Positions 35,981 to 45,106 of a stretch of DNA of 64,000 nucleotides are shown here, piece after piece (the stretch's first letter is position 1; each line of letters opens with the position of its first letter). Both the position numbers and the translations under genes were made by a program. The stretch is from positions 4,898,001 through 4,962,000 of the forward strand of contig JBGAFV010000001.1 in NCBI GenBank assembly GCA_044227095.1, written 5' to 3'. The stretch is from JACMLD01 sp044227095 (GTDB lineage: Bacteria > Bacteroidota > Bacteroidia > Chitinophagales > Chitinophagaceae). The notes below the pieces were generated by a model. The model was given only the letters and a program-made list of their open reading frames with translations, was not told the DNA's origin and did no database searches.

Positions 35981-37156
35981 TTATTTTCCTATTTTTTGGG
36001 GAACGCCTAAAACTGCATCCAGTGCCGGTTTCGGCTGTTTCGCCCTGTTCCATAATAATGGATAGTTTGTCCTGTTGGGTATGGGATAATTGTTTTTCCA
36101 GCTCATACTATCATGCACACCCCATATTGTAACCCTTGCAATCTTTTCTTTTCGCTTATAAAAAATAGCAAACAATTCTTCATATCTTTTTGCAAGCATG
36201 GTTTGCAAACTATCTGGCAAACCATTTTGATAAGGATCTAAAAACGTGTTAAATTCTTCCAATTGAAATTGCTTATCTGCCATCCCTTGCCCTATTATCT
36301 GTCCTTCTTTTGTTAGTGGAAGTACATCAACATCTAATTCTGTAATCATTACTTTAACACCACAGGCAGCATAAGCATCAATGGCATCTTCTATATATTT
36401 TGTTTTAGGATAGTTTAATCCCCAATGGCCTTGCATACCTACACCGTCTATGCGTATCCCTTCTTTCTGCAGCATTTTTACGAGGCGAACTATACCATCT
36501 CTTTTCTCTGGGCGCCATGCATTAAAATCATTATAGTACAACTCCGTATTAGGTGCATACTCGGCGGCAAACTTAAACGCATACTTTACGAGTGTGTCTC
36601 CATTACCAATTGCATTTACCCATGTGGTTGGCCGGTAACTTCCATCATTATCGATTGTTTCGTTTACCACATCCCAAGCATTTACACGCCCTGCATATCT
36701 TCCCGCAACAGTTTTTATGTGCGTTCTTAATCTTTCAATCTGCTCTTCTTTTGTATTAGGCTTTCCGGCAGCATTGGTAAAGAACCATGCGGGGCATTGG
36801 TTATGCCATACAAGCGTATGGCCCACAATAAACATTTTATTTTTTTCGCCAAAGGCAACATAATCATCTGCAGGTGCAAAATTATATACGCCGGGTTCAG
36901 GGTTAATCAACGCAGCTTTCATTACATTTTCTACAGTAATGGCATTAAAATGTTTTATCACAATTTCCTGCGTAACCTTATCTGTGCCCGAAGTAATAGC
37001 TGGCGTAACCGCTGTACCAATAAGAAAAGCACCTTTATACACATCTTTTAATACCTGGGCAGATGCCGAAACATTACCTGCAATAATTGCAACAACAGTT
37101 ATTAATAAAGACCGGCGCAGCATTTGCAGAAAAATATTTTTTTGAATGTCGATCAT
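35981..37156 (-). CDS. GH10 endo-beta-1,4-xylanase (second)
   Basis: 391 residues from the ATG at 37156; the ATG at 37123 gives MLRRSLLITVVAIIAG, a cleaner signal peptide, and may be the start. Acid/base Glu166 in WDVVNETIDND and nucleophile Glu273 in MITELDVDVLP are present, with TVENVMKAA, HTLVWHNQCPAW and GMQGHWG. It differs from the first GH10 in loops (QCPAWFFTNAAGKPNTKEEQ), suggesting division of labour. Gaps to neighbours are 13 and 44 bp, so it is inside the operon. Confidence 0.95.
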   Translation of the reverse strand: MIDIQKNIFLQMLRRSLLITVVAIIAGNVSASAQVLKDVYKGAFLIGTAVTPAITSGTDKVTQEIVIKHFNAITVENVMKAALINPEPGVYNFAPADDYVAFGEKNKMFIVGHTLVWHNQCPAWFFTNAAGKPNTKEEQIERLRTHIKTVAGRYAGRVNAWDVVNETIDNDGSYRPTTWVNAIGNGDTLVKYAFKFAAEYAPNTELYYNDFNAWRPEKRDGIVRLVKMLQKEGIRIDGVGMQGHWGLNYPKTKYIEDAIDAYAACGVKVMITELDVDVLPLTKEGQIIGQGMADKQFQLEEFNTFLDPYQNGLPDSLQTMLAKRYEELFAIFYKRKEKIARVTIWGVHDSMSWKNNYPIPNRTNYPLLWNRAKQPKPALDAVLGVPQKIGK

Positions 37157-37169
37157 TTCTTTTCAATTT

Positions 37170-39551
37170 TTATTTCTTTACAAGCCGCAGGTAATAAACA
37201 CCACCTGCAGTAGTACCAGCAAGTGCCTGAAATTTTATCCGGATGTACTCTTTACCTTTCAGCATGGCTTCCGGCAAAGCGTATTCAACATCAAAAAACT
37301 TTTGCTGTTTCCATTTGCCTGTAACATTTTCCGTTACCAGCTTTTCATCATCTATATAAATTTCAAAACTCCTGTTGCCATTTTCATTGCCCCAATACCG
37401 AACAATAAGGCCTAACGCTGTTTCTTTATTGGTAGCAAGGCGATAACTAAAATAGCCATTGTTATTAGCATCACGCCAAAACTCATCAAGGTGATTGCCT
37501 GTATTTGAATTTTGTTTTTGCATGAGGTGATCAGCTTCGGGTTGCTGCTCACCTGGTGCAACAAAATCAACAGTACGTTGTTGAAGTTCCAGCTTTTGTT
37601 TTTCCAATACTGCAATAGAATCTGTGTATGCTGTATACCGCACATCGCTTAAGGCCATCCAGTACAACATATACCTCGCATCGTGAATCGTGTAAAATGG
37701 CTCGAGGGTAAGATCAGTAGCATTAACCATTTTAGTTTGAGAAAAAGTAAAGCGCAAAGGTTTTCCTGCAACAGGTTTTAATTGATTGGCAACTGTTATG
37801 GGATCGTTTTCTATTATAATCGGTGCTTTATCCAATGCAAGTTTTTTACCACTTGCAATATGTCCCCAGCGTCCATCATCAGCTTTTAATCCTTGTAAAT
37901 CTTCTGTACCTGTTTTAGCACCCAGCAATATCGGGCCATGAAGAAAGGCAACATAATTGTGAACGTTGGGTAAATATTCTACTGAATTATGCATGGGAAG
38001 CATTACTTCTAATATATCTCCTTTCTTCCATAGCCTGTTTATACAGATATAAGATGAAGGTTGGGCTGTATACTCAACAACTTTTTTATTAACTGTAATT
38101 TTTAACGCCCCTTCATTTACCCATATGGGATAACGCAGCATCAGTTTAAAACGCCCGGTTCCTTCGTCAATAATAAGTTTTGTTTTTTCTTCGTAAGGAA
38201 ATGATGTTAACTGTCTAAGTTTTACTTTTTTTTCTTTCCAGTTTACTGCAGAAGCTATAAAAAGATTAACATACAAAGAGTCTTTTCGATGCGTATAAAT
38301 AAACTGGTTGTATTTGCCATGATTCTCCATTCCACTGCCTACACAGCACCACATCGCTTCATTGGGAGAAGAATAAGTACGATAATGCCTTGGCCTAACC
38401 GGTGTAAAATAAACATACCCGCCATGTACAGGATGTTGTGTAGAAAGAATATGGTTGTACAATGTTCTTTCATAGTAGTCGATGTATTTTTCAGATGGAT
38501 TGGTTCTGAATAAATCTTCTGTCAGCTTAAGCATGTTATAAGAGTTGCAGGATTCCGGCCCTTCTGCATCACTAACAAAATCTATGCTTCCTGCTTCACT
38601 GGGAAAAAATTCTCTCCTGCTGTTTCCTCCAAATGCAAGTGTACGATTGGTAGTTACCGTTTGCCAAAAAAAACTTGCGGCTTCATTATATGTTGCATCA
38701 TTAGAAAGTTGCGCTATCCGCTCAAAGCCTATTGCTTTTGGCACCTGTGTATTGGCGTGTTTGTTATCAAGGTTATCTTTATCAGATGCCATGGCATCCA
38801 GCAGCATGTGGTGCGAAAATCTTTTTGCTGCAATTAAATATTTTTGTTCTCCGGTTATTTGAAAAGCATCGGCTAAAACTTCGTTCATGCCACCATGTTC
38901 TGTATCAAGCATAGATTGCATCTGTGCATCTGTAAGACCGGAAGTAATGCTGATTGCCCAATCGCAGAATTTTAAAAAGACAATTTTGGCCTGTGCATTA
39001 CCGGTATATAACCAGGCATCCCGTAAACCAGCATAGGCTTTATGAACATTGTACCAGGGCACCCATGCAGCACGAAATGCAGTGAAATCGCCAGTTTTAA
39101 AAGTGCTCCATATTTTTTTACTGCCGGGTACTGCACCAACGTATCCAATACCCCAATCTGCATTGTTTTTTGTATTGGCATCCTGGCAAGCTTTCAATGT
39201 TGCAATCATGTAGTCCATGCGCTTTTTGCATGCTGCATTTCCGGTAGCTGCATAATTCATAGCAAGGGCAGATAAATAATGTCCGCCTACATGTCCATCA
39301 AGACCGGCCCAGTTTGCATAACGCAAACCTTTTTCAGGCAAACCGGCTTCTTTTAAAAAAGGTTGCAATAAACAATCAACATCGTACTGCAAAAGTGTTT
39401 GAATATTAAGGTCACGTGCATGTTTAAAAGGGCCATCAAGAAGCTTTACATCACCTAATGGAAATTCATTGGCATATAATTTCTCCTGTGCATTTGCATT
39501 GCAGCATGCTAAAAAGAAGAATGCAATTATAAATTGAAAAAGCAATCGCAT
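37170..39551 (-). CDS. GH127 (DUF1680) beta-L-arabinofuranosidase
   Basis: 793 residues, signal LLFQFIIAFFFLACCNANA. The (alpha/alpha)6 barrel has GLDGHVGGHYLSALAM near 84-99 and the zinc/catalytic site: Glu333 and Cys335 in EGPESCNSYNM, Cys402-Cys403 in MWCCVGSGMENHG. Counterparts in the Bifidobacterium enzyme HypBA1 bind zinc with the first of the CC pair as nucleophile; Glu314 is at the acid/base position. A longer C-terminal extension (about residues 650-793, with FEIYIDDEKLVTENVTGKW) is a sandwich domain not always present. It removes beta-L-arabinofuranose or related sugars. Confidence 0.9.
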   Translation of the reverse strand: MRLLFQFIIAFFFLACCNANAQEKLYANEFPLGDVKLLDGPFKHARDLNIQTLLQYDVDCLLQPFLKEAGLPEKGLRYANWAGLDGHVGGHYLSALAMNYAATGNAACKKRMDYMIATLKACQDANTKNNADWGIGYVGAVPGSKKIWSTFKTGDFTAFRAAWVPWYNVHKAYAGLRDAWLYTGNAQAKIVFLKFCDWAISITSGLTDAQMQSMLDTEHGGMNEVLADAFQITGEQKYLIAAKRFSHHMLLDAMASDKDNLDNKHANTQVPKAIGFERIAQLSNDATYNEAASFFWQTVTTNRTLAFGGNSRREFFPSEAGSIDFVSDAEGPESCNSYNMLKLTEDLFRTNPSEKYIDYYERTLYNHILSTQHPVHGGYVYFTPVRPRHYRTYSSPNEAMWCCVGSGMENHGKYNQFIYTHRKDSLYVNLFIASAVNWKEKKVKLRQLTSFPYEEKTKLIIDEGTGRFKLMLRYPIWVNEGALKITVNKKVVEYTAQPSSYICINRLWKKGDILEVMLPMHNSVEYLPNVHNYVAFLHGPILLGAKTGTEDLQGLKADDGRWGHIASGKKLALDKAPIIIENDPITVANQLKPVAGKPLRFTFSQTKMVNATDLTLEPFYTIHDARYMLYWMALSDVRYTAYTDSIAVLEKQKLELQQRTVDFVAPGEQQPEADHLMQKQNSNTGNHLDEFWRDANNNGYFSYRLATNKETALGLIVRYWGNENGNRSFEIYIDDEKLVTENVTGKWKQQKFFDVEYALPEAMLKGKEYIRIKFQALAGTTAGGVYYLRLVKK

Positions 39552-39559
39552 TTATAAAA

Positions 39560-41491
39560 CTATTTAAACAATAAAGGCGCAAAATTATACAGGTGGTTTC
39601 TCCATACCGGCCATGTATGGCCGCCAGGATATTCATAATAAGTATGTTTTATTTTCAGTTCATCCATTTTACCCATCATTACCTGGCAATTGTTATATGC
39701 AATATCTTCTTTTCCGCCCATAGAAATCCAGAATGCTTTAAGGCGCATGTTTATTTTATCTGCATTGTCTTTCATAAAACCATATTGTGCATCTGCAATT
39801 TTGCCAAGCATAGGTTGTATCCAGCCAGAGCTAAACACACCGAGATAAGAAAACATTTCTGTATTGTTGATGCCTGTATAAAGTGTATGAAGGCCGCCAA
39901 GCGACAATCCTGCCAATGCACGTTTATCAGCTTCATTTATAGCACGGTAATTTTTTTCAACAAAAGGAATTACCACCTGCTTCATTTCCCTTTCAAACAT
40001 TTTAAGCGAGCTTTCCATACCACCCGCACTAAATCCACCGCTTCCAATATTTGCATCTGGCATTACAACAAGCATTGGTTTTGCTTTACCTTCTGCAATA
40101 AGATTGTCTAGTATAATATCGGTTTTTCCCTGCGTGGCCCAACCTCTTTCATCTTCTCCGCCACCATGCAGTATATACAATACAGGATATTTCTCTGCTG
40201 TGTTTGCATCATAACCGGGTGGTGTATAGATATACATCTGCCTCCACGAATTTGTAACGGAAGAAAAATATTTTTTTATCCGTATGTCCCCATGCGGTAT
40301 ATCTTTCATCGCATAATAGTTACCACCTGCAAAAGGTATTTCTATTCCGGAAGCCATACGACCCATACCGTAAAATGATTCGCTTGCAGGATCTGCAACT
40401 GCTACACCATCTATCAGCAAAGAATAATAATGAAACCCTTCGCTAATGGAATCTGTTGTAACCTGCCAGTAACCACCTGTATCCCTTGCCAGTTCGTATT
40501 TACGTCCTAAATCTATCTGCACTTTTTGTGCATCCGGCGCTTTAATCCGGAATACAACCCTGCTATCTGGCAATACCTGCGGGTATTTTGCAGATCTTAT
40601 ATTGGTAGCCGCTGCTGTACCTAACAATGTATATTTTGAAAATGATGCAACATCAACCGGCTTAAACAAAAATTTTGAAAACATATACAAACCATTCTTC
40701 CAAACTTTAAAATCGTGCACCCCCGGTTCAATGTAATAGATATGCGGTACATTTTTTTCAAACAGGTAATCATGTGTGCGTTTGCTGAAAGCAATGAGTC
40801 CGTCATTATCCCCGCAGGAGATCCAAAGTAACTTCAATTGTTGTTTTGCTGCTTCGGGATTAGGAACAAGCTCTTCTGGTCTTTTGGTATTGGGTGCTGA
40901 AGAGAAACCACCCACCCATGCAAATTTATCGAGGTGGCCCAAACCAAAATTAAGCGATTGCCCACCGCCCATAGAAAGCCCGGCTATAGCACGATGCTCA
41001 CGGTCTGCAATAACCGGGTATTTTTTTTCTATAAAAGGGATTAAATCGTTTAATAAATCTTTTTCAAAATTTGCAAAAGCCTGTACTTTATCCGGTGCCA
41101 TAATATTGCCCGTAGCCCTGTCGTTACGCATAGCCCTGCCGTTTGGCAATACAACAATCATTGGTTCAAGTTTGCCTTCTGCATACAGGTTATCTAAAAT
41201 TACTTGCGGGCTGCCACCATTCAACCATTCTTTTTCATCGCCACCAATGCCATGCAAAAGGTAAAGCACAGGATATTTTTTCTTTTTAGAAAAGCCAGGC
41301 GGGGTGTACACCAAAGTTCGCCTTATAGTATCTACTGTTTTTGAGAAATAACTAACGCTGTCAATTTTACCATGCGCAATATCTCCACGGTAAACATCAA
41401 AACCTGTTGGTGCTTGCTTAATAATTTCCTGGGCATTTGCAACAAGACCAAGTACAATCGTAACCAATAAAAAACACTTTTTCATTTGCAA
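39560..41491 (-). CDS. Double-headed CE1 esterase: CE1, CBM48-like, CE1
   Basis: 643 residues, signal KCFLLVTIVLGLVANAQ. Catalytic domain 1 (about 50-280) has LLHGIGGDEKEW, nucleophile GLSMGGGQ, Asp in SCGDNDGLI and His in PGVHDFKVWKNG. A CBM48/E-set sandwich (about 295-395) has VVFRIKAPDAQKVQIDL and EGFHYYSLLIDG. Catalytic domain 2 (about 410-643) has ILHGGGEDERGWATQ, GLSLGGLHTL, SMGGKEDIAY and GGHTWPVWRNHL. Both triads look complete. CE1 enzymes on xylan are feruloyl or acetyl esterases; two active sites in one chain could remove two acyl types. Confidence 0.92.
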   Translation of the reverse strand: MQMKKCFLLVTIVLGLVANAQEIIKQAPTGFDVYRGDIAHGKIDSVSYFSKTVDTIRRTLVYTPPGFSKKKKYPVLYLLHGIGGDEKEWLNGGSPQVILDNLYAEGKLEPMIVVLPNGRAMRNDRATGNIMAPDKVQAFANFEKDLLNDLIPFIEKKYPVIADREHRAIAGLSMGGGQSLNFGLGHLDKFAWVGGFSSAPNTKRPEELVPNPEAAKQQLKLLWISCGDNDGLIAFSKRTHDYLFEKNVPHIYYIEPGVHDFKVWKNGLYMFSKFLFKPVDVASFSKYTLLGTAAATNIRSAKYPQVLPDSRVVFRIKAPDAQKVQIDLGRKYELARDTGGYWQVTTDSISEGFHYYSLLIDGVAVADPASESFYGMGRMASGIEIPFAGGNYYAMKDIPHGDIRIKKYFSSVTNSWRQMYIYTPPGYDANTAEKYPVLYILHGGGEDERGWATQGKTDIILDNLIAEGKAKPMLVVMPDANIGSGGFSAGGMESSLKMFEREMKQVVIPFVEKNYRAINEADKRALAGLSLGGLHTLYTGINNTEMFSYLGVFSSGWIQPMLGKIADAQYGFMKDNADKINMRLKAFWISMGGKEDIAYNNCQVMMGKMDELKIKHTYYEYPGGHTWPVWRNHLYNFAPLLFK

Positions 41492-41513
41492 GTTCTTTAT
41501 ACTGATAAAATAA

Positions 41514-42821
41514 TTAATGGCCGGATGGTTTTATAATATTGTACCTGCCACTCAAATGCATCAGGCTAAACAAATACAACAAACCATCGTAATAGGGATC
41601 AAAATAACCATCGGGATAAGGTTCGAGCTTCGCATTCCACAATTGTTTTACAAAATCGATTGTAGTTTTATCTTTATTAATAAGCGAAGCTGATGCAGCC
41701 GTAGCTACGAAGCCGAGTGAATGCCTGAGTTTTGTAAAGCCACCGGCAGAGAGAATAAAACCTGGTTTGGAACCATCAAGATTGTATTGGTCAGGAAAAC
41801 TGTCTATGCCTTTTGAACGAAGAAAAGCCTGCAAACGTTTTGCATAATCTTCCTGCCATGGTTTATCTTTTCCAAACCATGTATAATCCATAGTAATATT
41901 CATTGGCACACGCCATGAATCGTACCGAAAAACATCTGAGCCCCAACGTGAGCTGCGGGGTATTCCATTAAATTCAGCATAATCAGGAGTAAGACCTGTT
42001 ACCGGGTTGCAGGCACGATGCAAAAATGCCCTTGCAGTATCTGCACAATCTTTATAAAATTGTTCATGTCCATCGCCGGCATATATGGCCCATACTTCAA
42101 AAAACGCAGGTAAATGATAAGAAGGATCAGTCCAGCTATAGCCTTTTCCTTCTGGCACAAAACTTATTTGTTTGTGCTCTGTATTGATGAGGTTATAAAT
42201 ATTTCCTGTTCCATCTTTTTTCCACATGGCATCGAGAATCCTTCTTGCTTCTTTATAATAATCAATGCCGGTATTATTTCCCCAACGGTTTGCTGCAAAA
42301 AGCAATGAAGTAATATAATAGAGTTCTCCGTCTGAAGCAGAACCTTCAGAATTTTTCTTGAGGGTTTGCGGATTAATGCTCCATGCAAAATAGGCTTCTC
42401 TTGGCCCATCCTGGTGTTGCAAGTATTTTACAGACCATCTCCAGATACGATCAAACACATCTTTTTTATTCAGCTGCACAGCTATCATCATTCCGTAAGA
42501 AAGTCCCTCTGTTCTTGCGTCGTGGTTTTTAAGATCTGAGACATAGGCCATAGAATCTCCTACTTCAAAATAAATACGGCCGGGCCCTTCAAAAAGATCG
42601 CTATATGCTTTTTCCAGTTTTTGATCTATTGCCTGCTGACTATAACCTGCTTCTTTAAAAAGATTGCGGTATACACCAGATACAATTGCCGGTGTATTAC
42701 TGCCACTGTTTTTTTTCTTTTGTGCCGAAACCATTAATGGGTTTGCAATACAAAAGACAGTGATCAGTAATAAAAAAACGTGGGCACCATAAAAATTTTT
42801 AACGGCAAAAAGTATTTTCAT
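41514..42821 (-). CDS. GH8 reducing-end xylose-releasing exo-oligoxylanase-like enzyme
   Basis: 435 residues from the ATG at 42821; the frame opens earlier (42851), but those codons would come from a palindrome, and MKILFAVKNFYGAHVFLLLI gives a proper signal peptide. Barrel motifs: DARTEGLSYGMMIAV (acid Glu), WRWSVKYLQHQDGPREAYFA, SASDGELYYITSLLFAANRW (Asp base region) and FRYDSWRVPMNITMDY. These match the GH8 Rex branch, which trims xylose from the reducing end of xylo-oligosaccharides; a chitosanase or cellulase GH8 is less likely next to GH10 and GH67. Confidence 0.9.
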   Translation of the reverse strand: MKILFAVKNFYGAHVFLLLITVFCIANPLMVSAQKKKNSGSNTPAIVSGVYRNLFKEAGYSQQAIDQKLEKAYSDLFEGPGRIYFEVGDSMAYVSDLKNHDARTEGLSYGMMIAVQLNKKDVFDRIWRWSVKYLQHQDGPREAYFAWSINPQTLKKNSEGSASDGELYYITSLLFAANRWGNNTGIDYYKEARRILDAMWKKDGTGNIYNLINTEHKQISFVPEGKGYSWTDPSYHLPAFFEVWAIYAGDGHEQFYKDCADTARAFLHRACNPVTGLTPDYAEFNGIPRSSRWGSDVFRYDSWRVPMNITMDYTWFGKDKPWQEDYAKRLQAFLRSKGIDSFPDQYNLDGSKPGFILSAGGFTKLRHSLGFVATAASASLINKDKTTIDFVKQLWNAKLEPYPDGYFDPYYDGLLYLFSLMHLSGRYNIIKPSGH

Positions 42822-42828
42822 TTTTTTG

Positions 42829-42849
42829 GCAAACGTTATCAATGTTTGC
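42829..42849. promoter_or_regulatory. Palindrome just upstream of the GH8 start
   Basis: GCAAACGTT-ATC-AATGTTTGC: 9-bp arms with one mismatch and a 3-base spacer, 7 bases before the GH8 ATG in the 35-bp gap after the preceding esterase. Its form resembles a LacI-family operator; an mRNA hairpin affecting GH8 translation is the alternative. Confidence 0.5.
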
Positions 42850-42856
42850 AATCGTT

Positions 42857-43987
42857 TTAATTTTTAAAAAGCAGCGGCGCAAGTTCATGCAAACTGCGGC
42901 GCCATGTAAGAAACTCGTGTGCTGTATTTTGTGAAACATAAGATACAACATTAAAGCCTGCACTTTTCAGCGCTGCCGTAGCATTATTAATTGCTTCGGG
43001 TCTTTCACGGCTGCCACAACTTAAAAAAATAAGTTTCACCTTCGATTTGTCTTTTATCTCTTCAGGGGTGTATAAACCACCGCTAAGCAATGCGTAATAA
43101 GAAAACACATCGGGCTTGTTAAGTGTTATTGTGTGTGTTTCCATCCCGCCCATTGAAAGACCGGCCATTGCACGGTGCGATTGTTTTGCGATTGTGCGGA
43201 AATTACCATCAACATAAGGAATCAGTTCTTCAGTAAGCACAGTTTGAAACGAATCAATTTTAAAACTCTTCAATCCGCCAAATCTTACCTGGTTTGTCAT
43301 GCCGTATGTCATCACAATGATGAAGGGATCTATCTTTCCATCAGCAATTAAATTGTCCATTATTAAATTAGCACGCCCTTGTACGCTCCATGCGGTTTCA
43401 TCTTCTCCCCAACCATGCTGAAGGTACAAAACAGGATAACGTTTTTTAGTTTCTTTTTCATAACCGGGCGGCGTATAAACAAAAGCCCTGCGAGAAGTAT
43501 TTGTGCTGGGAGAAGGGAAAAGAACCTGCTGTACATGACCATGAGGAACATTTTTAAGCGCATAAAAATCCTGGTCGTGTGCAGGTATTTCTATACCGCT
43601 TTCCCAACGTACAGAACCGTAAAAATTCTGCGCACCGGGGTCATTAAATTTTCCGCCATCAATGGTTATATTATAATAGTGAAAGCCTTCATCCATGGGA
43701 CCTTCGGTAGTAGCCGTCCAATAACCATCTGCAGCTTTAAAAAGTATAGTACCACCTCTTCCGCCAAGACCAAGACTTACCCTAACACTATCAGCCTTTG
43801 GCGCATAAATCCTAAAACGAACATACCCCTGAGAATTAACCTGCGGATACTCCTGCCCGGGCTGATTGAGTGAAGATGGTTTAAAGTCTTCCATTATAGC
43901 AGCCGGAGTTGATTGGGCAAAACAGTTAATGCAGGCAAATACGATTGCTGCAAAAAAAGTGAATGATCTTATGATAACAAGTTTCAT
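42857..43987 (-). CDS. CE1 esterase with N-terminal CBM48-like domain
   Basis: 376 residues, signal RSFTFFAAIVFACINCFAQ. The N-terminal sandwich (about 45-135: YVRFRIYAPKADSVRVSL, GFHYYNITIDGGKFNDPG) is the E-set domain common in xylan feruloyl/acetyl esterases. The hydrolase has LYLQHGWGEDETAWSVQG, nucleophile GLSMGGMET and His in NTAHEFLTWRRSLH. At the acid position the sequence is SCGSRERPE, where other paralogues have SED or TED, so the acid would be Glu rather than Asp. It is likely a feruloyl or acetyl xylan esterase. Confidence 0.9.
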   Translation of the reverse strand: MKLVIIRSFTFFAAIVFACINCFAQSTPAAIMEDFKPSSLNQPGQEYPQVNSQGYVRFRIYAPKADSVRVSLGLGGRGGTILFKAADGYWTATTEGPMDEGFHYYNITIDGGKFNDPGAQNFYGSVRWESGIEIPAHDQDFYALKNVPHGHVQQVLFPSPSTNTSRRAFVYTPPGYEKETKKRYPVLYLQHGWGEDETAWSVQGRANLIMDNLIADGKIDPFIIVMTYGMTNQVRFGGLKSFKIDSFQTVLTEELIPYVDGNFRTIAKQSHRAMAGLSMGGMETHTITLNKPDVFSYYALLSGGLYTPEEIKDKSKVKLIFLSCGSRERPEAINNATAALKSAGFNVVSYVSQNTAHEFLTWRRSLHELAPLLFKN

Positions 43988-44016
43988 TGTATAATTTTTA
44001 TTTGGTTGAAAAATGT

Positions 44017-45093
44017 TTATTTAAAAAGCTCTTGCAATGTAGTGGCGAGGTATTGTTTACAGTTCATCCATGTATGCCCGCCAGAAACGATATAACTTTT
44101 TATGTTAACTTTTTTTTCATCAAACATGGCAATATTCTTTTTTACACTTTCATATAGAAAATCTTCGGTACCAACGCTGATGGTAAAAAGCTTTAGTTGC
44201 TTATTTATTCTAGCTGCATCCGGCATCCAGTTAGTAAAGTTTTTCTGAAACTCTTCTGTTGCAGTATATGGCGCATAAGAACAGATGTAAGCAAACATAT
44301 CAGTATGGGTTAACCCTATATTAAGCGTTTGTCCGCCACCTACAGAAAAACCTGCTACAGCCCTGTGTTCGCTGTCTTTAAAAACCGGGTAATTATTTTC
44401 GGTAAAAGGAATAATATCATTCACTACATCATTTGTAAAATCCGGCATTGGTTTAGGGCGCACATTTCCATAAGGCATTACAATTATCAATGGCTTGGCA
44501 AGCCCTTTAGCAATAAGATTATCTGCAATTAAGTTTGCACGACCCACTTTTGTCCATGTTTCTTCTGTATCTGATCCACCATGAATTAAATACAACACGG
44601 GATACTTTGTTTTTCCGCTTGCATCAAATCCGGGAGGTGTATATACCAGCAATGGCCGGGTGCTGCCCAATGTTGAAGATGTGTAGTAACAATAACTTAT
44701 TTTTCCGTGCGGAACATTTTGTAATGAATGTATAAGTGCAGTATCTCCTTTTACTTCTACAATGCTGCGCTTGAATCTTTCATTTGCAAAAATGTAAGTA
44801 TTGTTTGGATCGGCAGTTTCAATATTGTCTGCTTCAAAACTATACGGATAGATATCTGGCTTTACCGGTGGCACGGTGATAATCCAAACACCACCTGTAT
44901 CCTTTGTCATAGCTACAGGTGCTTTTAAAAATTCTCCCTTTAACATTACTTTTTCTGCCTTTGGAGAAAAAAACCTGAAAGTTATGCTGTTGTCTTTATG
45001 TACTTCCGGCGAATTGAGTGATGGTGGCCTTTGCGCATTTACTGTAATACTGCAAAAGCAAAAAGTTATTACGATGTATACAAATATTTTCAT
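44017..45093 (-). CDS. CE1 esterase with N-terminal CBM48-like domain
   Basis: 359 residues from the ATG at 45093, which gives signal MKIFVYIVITFCFCSITVNA and avoids overlap with the preceding gene; the frame itself is open to 45141. E-set domain: SITFRFFSPKAEKVMLKGEF and VKPDIYPYSFEADN. Hydrolase: YLIHGGSDTEETWTKVG, nucleophile GFSVGGGQT, Asp in SVGTEDFLYES, His in SGGHTWMNCKQY. It is closely similar to the esterase at 45107 (same SxGxEDFLY and GGHTWMN blocks), so the pair arose by tandem duplication. Confidence 0.92.
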   Translation of the reverse strand: MKIFVYIVITFCFCSITVNAQRPPSLNSPEVHKDNSITFRFFSPKAEKVMLKGEFLKAPVAMTKDTGGVWIITVPPVKPDIYPYSFEADNIETADPNNTYIFANERFKRSIVEVKGDTALIHSLQNVPHGKISYCYYTSSTLGSTRPLLVYTPPGFDASGKTKYPVLYLIHGGSDTEETWTKVGRANLIADNLIAKGLAKPLIIVMPYGNVRPKPMPDFTNDVVNDIIPFTENNYPVFKDSEHRAVAGFSVGGGQTLNIGLTHTDMFAYICSYAPYTATEEFQKNFTNWMPDAARINKQLKLFTISVGTEDFLYESVKKNIAMFDEKKVNIKSYIVSGGHTWMNCKQYLATTLQELFK

Positions 45094-45106
45094 TGTTAGA
45101 GTTATT

